Assembly (NCBI RefSeq): GCF_900564145.1
Contig: NZ_UOOB01000001.1
Coordinates: 3,970,754-4,034,753 of the forward strand
DNA from: Comamonas sp. lk
Lineage (GTDB): Bacteria; Pseudomonadota; Gammaproteobacteria; Burkholderiales; Burkholderiaceae_C
Length of the DNA: 64,000 bases
Reading direction: 5' to 3'
A program made the translations under genes and the position numbers. Below are positions 1-9,085 of this stretch, one piece after another. Below the pieces are notes generated by a model. That model had not been told where the DNA came from. It did not search any database and saw only the letters and a list, made by a program, of their open reading frames with translations. Positions within the stretch are counted from its first letter, which is position 1. Each line of letters begins with the position of its first letter.

Positions 1-1229
1 GGCTGCAAAGCCACGGCGTACCCTTTAGCTGCAACGCCGACGGATCACTGCACCTGACCCGTGAAGGCGGCCACGGCCAGCGCCGCATTGCCCATGCGGC
101 AGATCGCACCGGTCACGCCGTGCATACGGCCCTGCTGCAGGCTTGCCAAAGCCGCAGCAATCTCACGCTGCTGGAGAACACGACGGCCCTGGCCCTGCTG
201 CAAGATGCATCCGACGCTTGCACCGGCGCCTGGCTACGCATGGCCGATGGCTCCGAGCAGCAGCTGCAGGCCCGCCACACCATTCTGGCCACCGGCGGCA
301 TGGGCCAGATCTATCCCTACACCACCAACCCGGGCACGGCGACCGGCGACGGTCTGGCCATGGCCTGGCGCGCGGGCTGCCGCCTGCAGGATCTGGAATT
401 CATGCAGTTTCACCCCACGGCGCTGCAGATCGACGGCAAGGCCGCCGGTCTGGTCTCCGAAGCGCTGCGCGGCGAAGGAGCGCTGCTGAAGCTGCCCAAT
501 GGCGAGCGCTTCATGCTGCGCCATGACGAGCGCGCCGAACTGGCCCCGCGCGATATCGTGGCCCGCGCCATCTGGGCCGAGATGGCCGAGCATGGTCTGG
601 CCTATGTGCATCTGGACATCAGCCACCAGAGCCGCAGCTGGCTGGAGCAGCATTTCCCCGGCGTGATGGCTCTGTGTGCCGCCCATGGCATAGACATCGC
701 CAGCCAGCCCATTCCCGTGGCGCCCTGCGCTCATTACGCCTGCGGCGGCATCCAGGCCGGCGTGAACGGGCAAACCGAGGTGCCGCAGCTTTATGCCATT
801 GGCGAAGTGGCCCGCACCGGCCTGCATGGTGCCAATCGGCTGGCCAGCAACTCCTTGCTGGAATGCGTGGTGATGGGGCGTGCGGCGGCGCAGCACATCG
901 CCGGCCAGCCTCTGGATTCATCATATGAATTGCATAGCAACTACCGCAATCCTGACAAGGGCTTCAGCGGTAAACGCAGCCCAAATATCGAACAAGAGCT
1001 GCGACAGCTCATGCTCACCCATGTGGGCATTGTGCGCAGCAACCAGGGCTTGTCCCGAGCCGCCGAGCAACTGGCGCTGTGGCGCGCCCAGCTGCAAGAC
1101 ATCGATGCTGCGCTGCGCAATCAGCTCGATGTCTGCACGCTGATGGTCCATGCCGCCCTGCAGCGCCAGCAAAGCGTGGGAGCACACTGCAACACCGACT
1201 ATCCGGCCCGCGAAATGCTGGCTGCCTGA
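1..1229 (+). CDS. nadB: L-aspartate oxidase, 3' part (5' end outside window)
   Basis: FAD-dependent oxidation of L-aspartate to iminoaspartate, the first step of bacterial NAD synthesis. The reading frame is open to the left edge (codons begin at base 3), so the N-terminal FAD-binding part lies outside the window. The segment LTREGGHGQRRIAHAAD at the left edge is the NadB/succinate dehydrogenase flavoprotein signature. Further on come ATGGMGQIYPYTTNPGTATG, the FMQFHPTAL active-site region, HYACGGI and GANRLASNSLLECVV, in the usual NadB order. The C-terminal helical domain is present and the gene ends normally at TGA. A strong hairpin follows 30 nt later, where the gene converges with dcd. The first in-window GTG (120) is internal and is not a start. 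Family assignment is secure. Confidence 0.95.
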   Translation, partial: LQSHGVPFSCNADGSLHLTREGGHGQRRIAHAADRTGHAVHTALLQACQSRSNLTLLENTTALALLQDASDACTGAWLRMADGSEQQLQARHTILATGGMGQIYPYTTNPGTATGDGLAMAWRAGCRLQDLEFMQFHPTALQIDGKAAGLVSEALRGEGALLKLPNGERFMLRHDERAELAPRDIVARAIWAEMAEHGLAYVHLDISHQSRSWLEQHFPGVMALCAAHGIDIASQPIPVAPCAHYACGGIQAGVNGQTEVPQLYAIGEVARTGLHGANRLASNSLLECVVMGRAAAQHIAGQPLDSSYELHSNYRNPDKGFSGKRSPNIEQELRQLMLTHVGIVRSNQGLSRAAEQLALWRAQLQDIDAALRNQLDVCTLMVHAALQRQQSVGAHCNTDYPAREMLAA

Positions 1230-1259
1230 AATGACCGAAGTTTGAACGCCGGAAAAGCA

Positions 1260-1291
1260 AAAAGCCCGCTGCAGATGCAGCGGGCTTTTTT
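1260..1291. terminator. Bidirectional terminator between nadB and dcd
   Basis: An inverted repeat, AGCCCGCTGC-AGAT-GCAGCGGGCT, is flanked by A-runs on the left and T-runs on the right. It can therefore stop transcription from both convergent genes. Confidence 0.85.
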
Positions 1292-1308
1292 GTGAAGCAG
1301 CAGGTAGC

Positions 1309-1875
1309 TCAGGCCTTGGGCAAGGTCACGCCATGCTGGCCCTGGTACTTACCGTTACGGTCCTTGTAGCTGGTCTCGCACTGCTCGTCGCCCTGGAAGA
1401 ACAGCACCTGGGCGCAGCCTTCACCGGCATAGATTTTGGCCGGCAGCGGCGTGGTGTTGGAGAACTCCAGCGTCACATAGCCTTCCCACTCGGGTTCGAA
1501 GGGCGTCACGTTGACGATGATGCCGCAGCGGGCATAGGTGCTCTTGCCCAGGCACACGGTCAGCACATCGCGCGGAATGCGGAAGTACTCCACCGTGCGG
1601 GCCAACGCAAAGCTGTTGGGCGGAATGATGCAGTAGTCGCCCTCGAAATCGACAAAGCTTTTTTCGTCGAAATTCTTGGGGTCGACCACGGTGCTGTGAA
1701 TATTGGTGAACACTTTGAATTCACGCGCGCAGCGAATGTCGTAGCCGTAGCTTGAGGTGCCGTAGCTGATGACCTTCTTGCCGTCGACCTGACGCACCTG
1801 ACCGGGCTCATAGGGCTCGATCATGCCGTGCTGTTCCGCCATATGACGGATCCATTTGTCGCTCTTGATGCTCAT
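1309..1875 (-). CDS. dcd: dCTP deaminase
   Basis: Deaminates dCTP to dUTP for thymidylate synthesis in the cytoplasm. The 188-residue protein has the normal length for the family. It begins [21 protein letters not shown] and contains the trimeric dUTPase-fold motifs [12 protein letters not shown], the conserved [24 protein letters not shown] block with its catalytic Glu, and a C-terminal [12 protein letters not shown] tail that closes over the nucleotide. It lies 63 nt downstream of guaD on the same strand and could share its transcript. Nothing unusual was seen. Confidence 0.97.
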   Translation of the reverse strand: MSIKSDKWIRHMAEQHGMIEPYEPGQVRQVDGKKVISYGTSSYGYDIRCAREFKVFTNIHSTVVDPKNFDEKSFVDFEGDYCIIPPNSFALARTVEYFRIPRDVLTVCLGKSTYARCGIIVNVTPFEPEWEGYVTLEFSNTTPLPAKIYAGEGCAQVLFFQGDEQCETSYKDRNGKYQGQHGVTLPKA

Positions 1876-1938
1876 TGGGAATCCTGTTTCGCTCGATTGT
1901 TGATAGCGCCATCCGGCTATACAACCAGCGCAAGACTC

Positions 1939-3231
1939 CTATTTTGCTTGAGAAACAATGGTTTGCTCAATCAGGCGGTCATCTCCCAAGATGATCATGG
2001 CAAACAGCAGCTCGTCCAGATCGCGCGCCTGGCCGGTCTTGCGTTCCATCAGCGGCGTGCAGGCCGGGTTGATGACGACAAAGTCCGCTTCGCAGCCGGG
2101 CTGCAGATTGCCGACCACGCCGGTCAGACCCAGGGCCCGCGCCGCGCCCGCCGTGTGCTGCCACCACAGGTTTTGCGGCGACAGACTCTGGCCCTGCTTG
2201 GTATGGCTTTCGCGGCCCACCACATAGGCGGCCTGCATGGTGCGAAACGGCGAAAAGCTCATGCCGCCACCCACATCGCTGGCCAGGCCGTAAAGCATCT
2301 GGGCTTCGTCGGCCTTGAGGTAGTCGAAGAAGCCGCTGGCCAGAAACAGATTGCTGGTCGGGCTCACCGCCGCCGCCGAGCGCGTGCTGCGCATGAGCTC
2401 GCGATCGGTTTCATCCAGCCAGATGCTGTGGGCATAGACCGCACGCTCGCGCATCAGGCCAAAGTTCTCATAGACCGCCAGATAGCTGCGCGCCTGCGGG
2501 AACAATTGCTTGACCCAGGCAATCTCGTCCAGGTTCTCGGCCACATGGGACTGGATCCACACATCGCTGTACTTGGCCGCCAGCTCGCCGGCGCCGCGCA
2601 GCTGGGCATCGGTGCTGGTGGGCGCAAAACGCGGGGTGATGGCATAGCCCAGACGATCCACGCCATGCCAGCGCTGGATCAGCGTCTCGGTGTCGATCAG
2701 GCTTTGTTCGGTATCGTCGCGCACGCCGTCGGGGCTGTTGCGGTCTTGCATGACCTTGCCGGCAATCATGCGCATCTGACGCTTTTGCGCAGCCGTCATG
2801 ATGGCGTCCACCGAGGTCGGATGCGAGGTGGCAAAAGCCAGGGCCGTGGTCACGCCATTGCGCTGCAACTCGTCCATGAAGAAGTCGGCCACGCTGTCGG
2901 CGTACTCGCGGTCGTGAAAGCGCGACTCATGGGGAAAAGTGTAATTTTCCAGCCAGGGCAGCAGGCCGGCGGCCGGTGCGCCAATCACATCGGTTTGCGG
3001 ATAGTGGATATGCAAGTCCACAAAACCCGGCGCCAGCAGGCGTCCCGGCAGGTGGATGACTTCCACGCCTTCGCGGTCGATGTACTGCGCCGCCAGCGAC
3101 TGCCAGCTACCTGCAGCCACCACGCGCTGCACGCCACGCTCATCGGGCGCGACGGCCAGCAAGGCGTCAGAGTCATAAACAGCTTGGCCGTCATCGGCAA
3201 AGCGCAGCAGAGCACTACGGTAGATCTTCAT
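1939..3231 (-). CDS. guaD: Guanine deaminase
   Basis: Hydrolyses guanine to xanthine plus ammonia, the entry of guanine into the purine pathway encoded at 33-56 kb. About 430 residues of the metal-dependent amidohydrolase superfamily. The metal-binding HxH is in PGFVDLHIHYPQTD near residue 70; further conserved motifs are SHVAENLDE, YAHSIWLDE and SDVGGGMSFSPF, the last with the metal-binding Asp. The guanine deaminase-specific HYPQ after HIH supports the specific call. The ATG at 3231 (MKIYRSALL) is preferred over a TTG three codons upstream; no strong ribosome-binding site is visible. Upstream lies a 260-nt region shared with the divergent HIT gene. Confidence 0.93.
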   Translation of the reverse strand: MKIYRSALLRFADDGQAVYDSDALLAVAPDERGVQRVVAAGSWQSLAAQYIDREGVEVIHLPGRLLAPGFVDLHIHYPQTDVIGAPAAGLLPWLENYTFPHESRFHDREYADSVADFFMDELQRNGVTTALAFATSHPTSVDAIMTAAQKRQMRMIAGKVMQDRNSPDGVRDDTEQSLIDTETLIQRWHGVDRLGYAITPRFAPTSTDAQLRGAGELAAKYSDVWIQSHVAENLDEIAWVKQLFPQARSYLAVYENFGLMRERAVYAHSIWLDETDRELMRSTRSAAAVSPTSNLFLASGFFDYLKADEAQMLYGLASDVGGGMSFSPFRTMQAAYVVGRESHTKQGQSLSPQNLWWQHTAGAARALGLTGVVGNLQPGCEADFVVINPACTPLMERKTGQARDLDELLFAMIILGDDRLIEQTIVSQAK

Positions 3232-3495
3232 AAGGTACAAGCTTAAGCCGCTGCGGCCTGCAGCGGCACACGCCCATGCTTATAAGCCCTATACGGATTG
3301 TTCAAAAATGTGCTGCAGCAAGCCTTGTGAAATTGCTATGCAATTGAAAGCGGCATGCGTACATCTTTGAATGACTTCAGACATCAAACCTTTTGAAATC
3401 GTTCAAAGCATTGCGCCAGCAGCTAGCCCCGTCATAGCGGCAACGCCGGCCTCGCTTATAAGATCCAGGTTTTGAATAACAACAAGGAGACGGGT
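3232..3495. promoter_or_regulatory. Divergent promoter region guaD / HIT hydrolase
   Basis: Gene-free spacer containing two small dyads. One is AATTGC-TAT-GCAATT at about 3331-3345. The other is TTTGAA-ATCG-TTCAAA at 3392-3407. Either could bind a regulator of the divergent genes. No TGTATACA site, as seen at other purine genes here, was found. Confidence 0.35.
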
Positions 3496-3936
3496 ATGCC
3501 CATGTTTATCGACAACTCCCCGCCCGGCGAATGCATTTTCTGCAAGCTGGTCAAGGGCGAGATTCCTTCGGCCAAAGTCTATGAAGACGAGCTGACGATT
3601 GCCTTCATGGACATAGGCCAGGCCAGCCTGGGCCATGTGCTGGTGGCCAGCAAGCGCCATGCTGTGGATCTGCTGGAGCTGACACCCGAGGAAGCCGCTG
3701 CTGTGATGCAGACCGCCCAGCGCGTTGCGGCGGCGGCGGCCAAAGCGTTTGCGCCCGATGGCATCAACCTCTTCCAGGCCAATGGCGCACCGGCAGGCCA
3801 GACCGTATTCCACTTTCACCTGCATGTGCTGCCGCGTTTTGCGGGCGACGGCCTGTCCGTGACCTGGAAGCGCGAGGAACCCGGCCCTGCCGTGCTGGCC
3901 GAGCTGGCGCAAAAGCTCCAACTGGCCATGCAGTAA
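3496..3936 (+). CDS. HIT family hydrolase
   Basis: A 146-residue histidine-triad nucleotide hydrolase of the Hit/HinT type, acting on AMP-linked or dinucleoside substrates. The N-terminus has CIFCKLVKGEIPSAKVYEDE, with the zinc-type Cys pair CxxC. The catalytic triad HFHLHVLPR lies near residue 103. The start at 3496 is chosen because AAGGAG sits six bases upstream; the frame extends to a TTG at 3472, but that has no ribosome-binding site. It converges with the cytochrome c gene across a strong terminator. The precise substrate cannot be told from sequence. Confidence 0.9.
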   Translation: MPMFIDNSPPGECIFCKLVKGEIPSAKVYEDELTIAFMDIGQASLGHVLVASKRHAVDLLELTPEEAAAVMQTAQRVAAAAAKAFAPDGINLFQANGAPAGQTVFHFHLHVLPRFAGDGLSVTWKREEPGPAVLAELAQKLQLAMQ

Positions 3937-3952
3937 ATTGCACCGCTAGCAA

Positions 3953-3999
3953 AAAAAGAGCTGCCAGCGCTTATTGCTAAAGCGCTGGCAGCTCTTTTT
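3953..3999. terminator. Bidirectional terminator HIT / cytochrome c
   Basis: A 20-bp perfect inverted repeat (3953-3972 with 3980-3999) has a 7-nt loop. It begins with A5 and ends with T5 after the core GAGCTGCCAGCGC. It separates two convergent genes. Confidence 0.92.
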
Positions 4000-4012
4000 A
4001 TTTAAGCCCGGT

Positions 4013-5359
4013 TCAGTGAGACTCTGCGGTCTTGATGAGATCCGCCACCTGGGCCGGCGTCACATCACCCTTCTGACGACCCCAGCGCACCCGCATGTAA
4101 TTGACCAGATCGGCCATGTCCTGATCGGACAGCTGCTGGGCAAAGCCCGGCATGGCCTGCATGCGCTCGCCGTGGGCCAGATCGCGCTCAGTCAGGCCTT
4201 CGCGAATCACCCGCACCAGATTGAGCGGCGTGGGAAACATGGCCGTGGTGTTGGTGTCGAGGCGCAGCGAGGAATGCGGCTGCCCCTGACCATCCACCCC
4301 GTGGCAGCCCGCGCACAGGCCCAGATACACCCGCTGGCCATTGGCCGAAACCTGGGTCTGAGGCGCTACGTCCTGCAAAGGCTCAAGCTTGGCGGCTACG
4401 GCAGGCACCGCAGCAGCTGTACCGGCCTTGTCGCCCCGCATCAGATAGGCAGCCATGGCCTTGAGCTCGGCCTCGTCCATCTGCGAGCTGGAATGCTCGA
4501 GCACGGGGAACATGCCCATGGTCATCACGCCCTGGGGCGAAAGACCGGTGCGCATGAATTGCAGCAGATCGCCCTCGTTCCAGCCGCGCTGGACCATGGC
4601 TTCGGGTCGCAGATCGGGGGCGTAAGCGCCTTCGATCACGTTGCCGGCCAGGGACTGCTTCAAGTCCATGGCAAAGCTGGCGGTACGCGGCGTATGGCAT
4701 TCGCCGCAATGGCCCAGGGTATTGACCAGATAGCGGCCGCGCTCTATCAAGAGATCGGCGTCATTGGCCGCAGCAGGTGCCGCCTTGGGGGCGGACTGGC
4801 TGGCCGGACGCTCCAGCGCATTCCACAAGGCCACGGCCGGGCGGATGCTGAAGGGAAAGTGCATCTCGGCCGCACGGTTGGGCACTTCCACCGCCGGCTG
4901 CTGCTGCAGCCAGACCCACAGCGCATCCACGTCGGCACGTGTGATGTCGTGGTAGCTGGCATAAGGCATGGCCGGATACAGATTCTTACGCCCCGGAGCC
5001 ATGCCGCGCGCCACGGCGCGGTATAGATCGTCGGCCGACCAGTTGCCTATGCCGTGCTCCTTGGAGGGCGAGATATTCGTGCCATACAGCGTGCCCATGG
5101 GCGTAACCATGGCCATGCCGCCGGCCAGCTCGGCACCCGTGGTGGGCGAGCTGTGGCAGGCAGCGCAGTCGGCCGCGCGAAACACCTGCAGGCCGCGTTC
5201 GGACAGCTGCTGCTTGTGCTCGGGGCTGAGCTGGCTCAAGTCCACGCTGGCGGGCGGCACGCTGCCGCTGGAACTGCCGGCGATATACATGGCGCCTAGC
5301 AGCAGTACGCCGGCTGCGGCCACAGCCGCGGCGATTCGGGTCAACTTGCGCTTATCCAT
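4013..5359 (-). CDS. Triheme cytochrome c subunit of a molybdenum hydroxylase
   Basis: Electron-transfer partner of the two genes upstream. 448 residues. An N-terminal hydrophobic segment (about 8-28) acts as signal or anchor, placing the domains in the periplasm. Three CxxCH haem sites lie at about C65-H69 (CAACH), C218-H222 (CGECH) and C349-H353 (CAGCH), an arrangement shared with cytochrome subunits of membrane-bound alcohol, gluconate and aldehyde dehydrogenases. The start overlaps the 2Fe-2S gene end by 8 nt, so translation is probably coupled. It presumably passes electrons from substrate hydroxylation to the respiratory chain instead of NAD. The substrate is unknown. Confidence 0.9.
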   Translation of the reverse strand: MDKRKLTRIAAAVAAAGVLLLGAMYIAGSSSGSVPPASVDLSQLSPEHKQQLSERGLQVFRAADCAACHSSPTTGAELAGGMAMVTPMGTLYGTNISPSKEHGIGNWSADDLYRAVARGMAPGRKNLYPAMPYASYHDITRADVDALWVWLQQQPAVEVPNRAAEMHFPFSIRPAVALWNALERPASQSAPKAAPAAANDADLLIERGRYLVNTLGHCGECHTPRTASFAMDLKQSLAGNVIEGAYAPDLRPEAMVQRGWNEGDLLQFMRTGLSPQGVMTMGMFPVLEHSSSQMDEAELKAMAAYLMRGDKAGTAAAVPAVAAKLEPLQDVAPQTQVSANGQRVYLGLCAGCHGVDGQGQPHSSLRLDTNTTAMFPTPLNLVRVIREGLTERDLAHGERMQAMPGFAQQLSDQDMADLVNYMRVRWGRQKGDVTPAQVADLIKTAESH

Positions 5360-5921
5360 GCTGGCTGACCTCTCGCGTGCGCTGGCCGGTGGTCAAACCG
5401 GGCGTGGCCAAAATCAGATCGCGCACGGCGTGGTAGTAGCGCACATAGCCGGTGCAGCGGCAGATATGCGGGTCCAGCGCTGCCTGCACCGCCTCTTCCA
5501 CCTCGTTGGCGGGCACGGGCTTGGCACGCAGTTTTTCCATCAGCACCGTGGCCGAGTTGACAAAGCCCGGCGTGCAATAGCCGCACTGAAAGGAAAAATG
5601 CTCCAGAAATGCTTTTTGCACCGCCGAAGCCGTGATCTGGCCCTTGTCATCGGTAGCCGCCGCGCCTTCGATGGTGCGTATGCTTTTGCCGTTGAGCCAG
5701 CTGACGCCGGTCACGCAGGCAGGCACGGTGTGCGAGCCCTTGCCGGGTTCGTCCACGATGATGGTGCAAGCCCGGCACACGCCCTGGCCGCAGCCCAGGC
5801 GCGTGCCCGTTAGGCCCTGATACTCCTGCAGAAACTCGATCATCATCAAGTCCTGGGGCAGATCATGCGGGCCGGTCTTTTGGCCGTTGATGGTGGCGTA
5901 AAACTCAATACGTTGCTGCAT
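5352..5921 (-). CDS. (2Fe-2S) small subunit of xanthine oxidase-family hydroxylase
   Basis: A 189-residue iron-sulfur subunit (IorA/CoxS type). The N-terminal ferredoxin-like cluster has C44, C49 and C52 in GCGQGVCRACT plus C69. The C-terminal helical cluster has C113/C116 in QCGYCTPGF and C154/C156 in HICRCTGY. It relays electrons from the molybdopterin subunit to the cytochrome c. The frame extends upstream, but the start is placed at 5921 because that ATG overlaps the stop of the large subunit as TGATG, a standard coupling arrangement. No NAD- or FAD-binding subunit is encoded nearby, consistent with the isoquinoline 1-oxidoreductase-like class. Confidence 0.93.
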   Translation of the reverse strand: MQQRIEFYATINGQKTGPHDLPQDLMMIEFLQEYQGLTGTRLGCGQGVCRACTIIVDEPGKGSHTVPACVTGVSWLNGKSIRTIEGAAATDDKGQITASAVQKAFLEHFSFQCGYCTPGFVNSATVLMEKLRAKPVPANEVEEAVQAALDPHICRCTGYVRYYHAVRDLILATPGLTTGQRTREVSQHG

Positions 5922-8731
5922 CACAATGCCTTCTTGATTCGCTGCGCAGTCAGCGGCAATTGATAAAAACGCTTGCCTGTGGCGTGGGCCACGGCATTGG
6001 CGCAGGCGGCAACGACGGGGATCATCACGACCTCGGCCATGCCCTTGGGTGGGTCGGTGCGGGAGATGGGCGCCAGCACATGGCCTTCGGCCTTCCACAC
6101 CGCCACTTCGCTGCCGCGCGGCAGGTGGTAGCGGTTGAAGCTCCACTGTCCGTTGCCCGGACCGGTAGGTCCCAGAGGCAGCTCTTCATACAGGGCATGG
6201 CCTATGCCCATGGCCACGCCGCCCTGCAACTGGCCGGAAACCAGCTCGGGCACGATTTGCGCGCCGCAGTCCAGCCAGGTTTTGTGACCCAGCAGGCTGA
6301 CCTTGCCGGTGCCGCTGGATACCGCCAGCTCCACCAGGGTGGCGCAGGGTGCGTAATACACCGCGCCTGCCGCCAGGCGGTGCACCGGCGGGTAGCTGAC
6401 CTTGACGCGGGGCTGAAAGGCATAGCCGCCGCTGTCCATGGCGGCTTTCTTGGCTGCGTCTGCACCCTCGCCCCAGCGCACGGACAGGGCATCGATCTCG
6501 GCAGCAAAGCGCTTGCCGTCCAGCTCGAACTCGGCACTGGCCCAGGAGCGGCGGTTGAAGGTGTGCACGCACACGCCGGTGACCAGACCCAGGGCATGGG
6601 CGCGCTCGGCCAGTCGTTCAAAACTCAGCGGCGGCATGGCGCCGGCCACCAGCTTTCCGTCCACCCACTCGGCCTGATCCAGCGTGACGGGCATGGCCTG
6701 CAAAGGGCCGCCAAAAGGATTGCCCCAGATCGACAGTGCTGCAGGCCACAGCCCGTGGGCCAGCAGCAATTTGGCCGCCTGGCGTGTGGTGTGGGTGAAG
6801 TAGTAAGCCGAGTTGGAAGCCGACTGGGGCGAGGTGAAGCTGGGCACCCAGTACGGGTCTTGCGACTGGCGGTCTTCATCGGCCTGCGGCGTGGAGTTGG
6901 GCTTGTCCTCGGTATGCACCGGCATCTGCGGCCACTTTTGCGCAGCAAACTCCACCTCGTCTATGGGACGACCCAGAAAAGGCTGGGCCGCCAGCATCTG
7001 CGCCGTGGTGGTGCCGGTGCCGATTTCGGCCGTGATGTGCTTCATCTTGAGCTTGCCGTCCGGCGACAGCTCGATCAGCGCCAGCGCAGCTTCGCCCGCC
7101 GTGCCAAAGCTTTTCTGCACCGCAGCAAAGCCCACGCCATACAGCATGCCGGGGCTGGCGGCCTCGTACTCGGCCTTGCGCTTGGCGCGCTGGGTCCAGA
7201 CGCTGTCCTTGGCCGCCAGCTCTAGAATCTCGCCGATGCGCAAATGCCCGGCGGGCACGGAGCCCTGGGTATTGCGCAAGCCGGTGCGCAGCATGTTCTT
7301 CTGGCGCAGCGCAATCGCATCCATCTGCAGCTGCTCGGCGATTTCATCGACCAGCATTTCCGTGGGCGCCATAGATTGCAAAGTGCCATAGCCGCGCACC
7401 GAGCCGGCCGTGACTTCGGCGCTGGGATAGACCGCCACCGACAGATCGCTCTTGGGAAAGTAATACACCGACTGCGAGGAAGCCACGCCCAGCGTGCCCA
7501 CCGAGGGGCTGAAGTTCATGGTGCCGCCGCCGTCGCCGCGCATATCGACCGTGAACGCCTGGAACTGGCCCTGGTCATCCACGGCAATTGAGGTCTTGAG
7601 GTCGAAGGGATGGCGCTTGAGCGCGAACTGGAACTGCTGCCAGCGATCCAGCGCCAGGCGCACGGGCCGTCCCTGGGCATACAAGGCCGCCAGAGCCACG
7701 TAGTAGGGAAAGGAGTGGTGCTCTTTTTGCCCGTAGCCCACGGTGTAGGCGCTCAGATAGTCCATCTCATGGAGGGCAAAGCGGCTGGCCTTGACCATGC
7801 TCACCACATGCGCGGCCGTGGCATGGGGCGCCTGCGTGGCGCCCACCATGTGCATCACGCCCTTGGCGCCGTCATACCAGGCCAGACCGTTTTCGGGCTC
7901 CAGCGCCGCAGGTTCGGTGGACTGGCTTTGATAGTCGCGCGAGAACACCTTGAGGCCTTCGGGCGGCTGCTGCATCAGCTGCTGAATCTCCCCCGCGTAC
8001 TGCATGGCCTTGCCATGCTTGGGATCATCCACCCCTGGCCACTGCACCTCGGGACCGGTCAGCGCCGGACGCACGATGCCGTGCGTGAGCGGAGCGTACA
8101 GATCGGCCTCGTCATGGCTTTCGGCGCCCATGCGCACATAGCGGGCCGCCACATAGGGCTTGCGCTGTGGCGGCGTGGCTGCCGCGCCGTACTGGAAGAT
8201 GCTGTCGTTGAAGCGCAGCCGGCGCACGGCCTCGCGGTATCGCTCGTAGTCATGCCAAATGCCCAGCGCCACCGGCTGGCCCAGCATGGGCGAGACCTGG
8301 CCTTTGGGCAAAAAGTAATTACCGTAGAAGACCGGCTCGGGCATGAGCACGCCATCGGCCTGCACGCGCTGCGCATCCACCAGCACATCGGGAGCGAACT
8401 CCTGACCCAGCACCGACAGATCCAGCCCTGCAAAAATGCGGTCGGCGCGCGGAATCATGATCAGCAGCGCATAGGACTGCTGGGCCGGCCAGCCCGGCAT
8501 GTCCTTGGCACGCAAGTCCACGGCAAACAGCTTTTGCCCCGTGACCTTGGCCATGCCGTCGCGGCGGTAGCGCAGACGGCCGTCGGCCATCCAGCCCGCA
8601 TCCTGTGCGCTGGCAGGCTCCACCATCTGGGCCAGCGCCTGCTCCAGGGGGCGCACACCGGCCATCACGCCCAGAGCGGCCGTGGCTTTCAAAAAGCTGC
8701 GCCGGCTCAAATCCGATTTGGGCACATTCAT
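5921..8731 (-). CDS. Molybdopterin-binding large subunit, IorB-like, Tat-exported
   Basis: Catalytic subunit of an exported molybdenum hydroxylase, 936 residues. It begins with a twin-arginine signal (SRRSFLKATAALGVMAG, residues 9-25, followed by an AxA-type cleavage region), so the folded enzyme should reach the periplasm. Mo-cofactor motifs include GDGGGTMNFSP, GSVRGYGTLQSMAPTE and, near the C-terminus, GGVAMGIGHALYEELPLG with the candidate catalytic Glu. It resembles the single-chain isoquinoline 1-oxidoreductase and aldehyde dehydrogenase beta subunits. The substrate may be an N-heterocycle or aldehyde. Surrounding purine genes make hypoxanthine or xanthine possible but unproven. GGAG lies only 1-2 nt before the ATG at 8731; the GTG at 8725 would be better spaced. 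Confidence 0.9.
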   Translation of the reverse strand: MNVPKSDLSRRSFLKATAALGVMAGVRPLEQALAQMVEPASAQDAGWMADGRLRYRRDGMAKVTGQKLFAVDLRAKDMPGWPAQQSYALLIMIPRADRIFAGLDLSVLGQEFAPDVLVDAQRVQADGVLMPEPVFYGNYFLPKGQVSPMLGQPVALGIWHDYERYREAVRRLRFNDSIFQYGAAATPPQRKPYVAARYVRMGAESHDEADLYAPLTHGIVRPALTGPEVQWPGVDDPKHGKAMQYAGEIQQLMQQPPEGLKVFSRDYQSQSTEPAALEPENGLAWYDGAKGVMHMVGATQAPHATAAHVVSMVKASRFALHEMDYLSAYTVGYGQKEHHSFPYYVALAALYAQGRPVRLALDRWQQFQFALKRHPFDLKTSIAVDDQGQFQAFTVDMRGDGGGTMNFSPSVGTLGVASSQSVYYFPKSDLSVAVYPSAEVTAGSVRGYGTLQSMAPTEMLVDEIAEQLQMDAIALRQKNMLRTGLRNTQGSVPAGHLRIGEILELAAKDSVWTQRAKRKAEYEAASPGMLYGVGFAAVQKSFGTAGEAALALIELSPDGKLKMKHITAEIGTGTTTAQMLAAQPFLGRPIDEVEFAAQKWPQMPVHTEDKPNSTPQADEDRQSQDPYWVPSFTSPQSASNSAYYFTHTTRQAAKLLLAHGLWPAALSIWGNPFGGPLQAMPVTLDQAEWVDGKLVAGAMPPLSFERLAERAHALGLVTGVCVHTFNRRSWASAEFELDGKRFAAEIDALSVRWGEGADAAKKAAMDSGGYAFQPRVKVSYPPVHRLAAGAVYYAPCATLVELAVSSGTGKVSLLGHKTWLDCGAQIVPELVSGQLQGGVAMGIGHALYEELPLGPTGPGNGQWSFNRYHLPRGSEVAVWKAEGHVLAPISRTDPPKGMAEVVMIPVVAACANAVAHATGKRFYQLPLTAQRIKKAL

Positions 8732-8921
8732 TCTCCAGTTAACAGAGCTCCTGATGGCGGCTGCGCACGGCAGCGCCCATCAGGCGGTCTTGATTTCATT
8801 CATTGCGGTCAGGCAGGTTGCAGGCGCAAAGCCATGCCATGCCAACGGCCATGGGCTCGGCCATGCGCTGCGCCGTGATCGGCTGCGCCTGGCACGCCCA
8901 AGCTCAGGTTTGTTGCGTTAA

Positions 8922-8937
8922 ACCAAATCGATTTGGT
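8922..8937. promoter_or_regulatory. LacI-family operator O1
   Basis: Perfect 16-bp palindrome ACCAAATC-GATTTGGT with a central CG, the hallmark of LacI/GalR-family operators. It lies between the divergent regulator and the hydroxylase operon. Confidence 0.75.
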
Positions 8938-8989
8938 GCAACTGTCAAAAAAATCTGCCGTAAAGCAGATCGCATTGATGACAGGCAAA

Positions 8990-9005
8990 CCCAAACCGAT
9001 TTGGG
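8990..9005. promoter_or_regulatory. LacI-family operator O2
   Basis: Near-perfect palindrome CCCAAACC-GATTTGGG with one mismatch. It shares the GATTTGG half-site and central CG with O1. Its centre is 68 bp from O1 and 88 nt before the regulator start. Confidence 0.7.
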
Positions 9006-9085
9006 AGAAGTAAAGTATACAAAAACTTGGCTTACGCAGGCTGCCGTCTGTTTTTACCCGCACGGCTGCATTTCAGAGGAATTCC

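Larger units (their letters stand above)
8732..9085. promoter_or_regulatory. Divergent control region molybdenum hydroxylase / lacI-type gene
   Basis: A gene-free 354-nt spacer. It carries the two LacI-type palindromes listed separately, and a GTATAC core at 9015-9020 weakly resembling the TGTATACA sites of the purine genes. No coding potential with a plausible start was found. Confidence 0.6.

Noticed and set aside
9011..9024. GTATAC core before the LacI gene as a sixth purine operator
   Set aside because: The flank is AAAGTATACAAAA, missing the conserved T before GTATAC. Kept only as a weak possibility.
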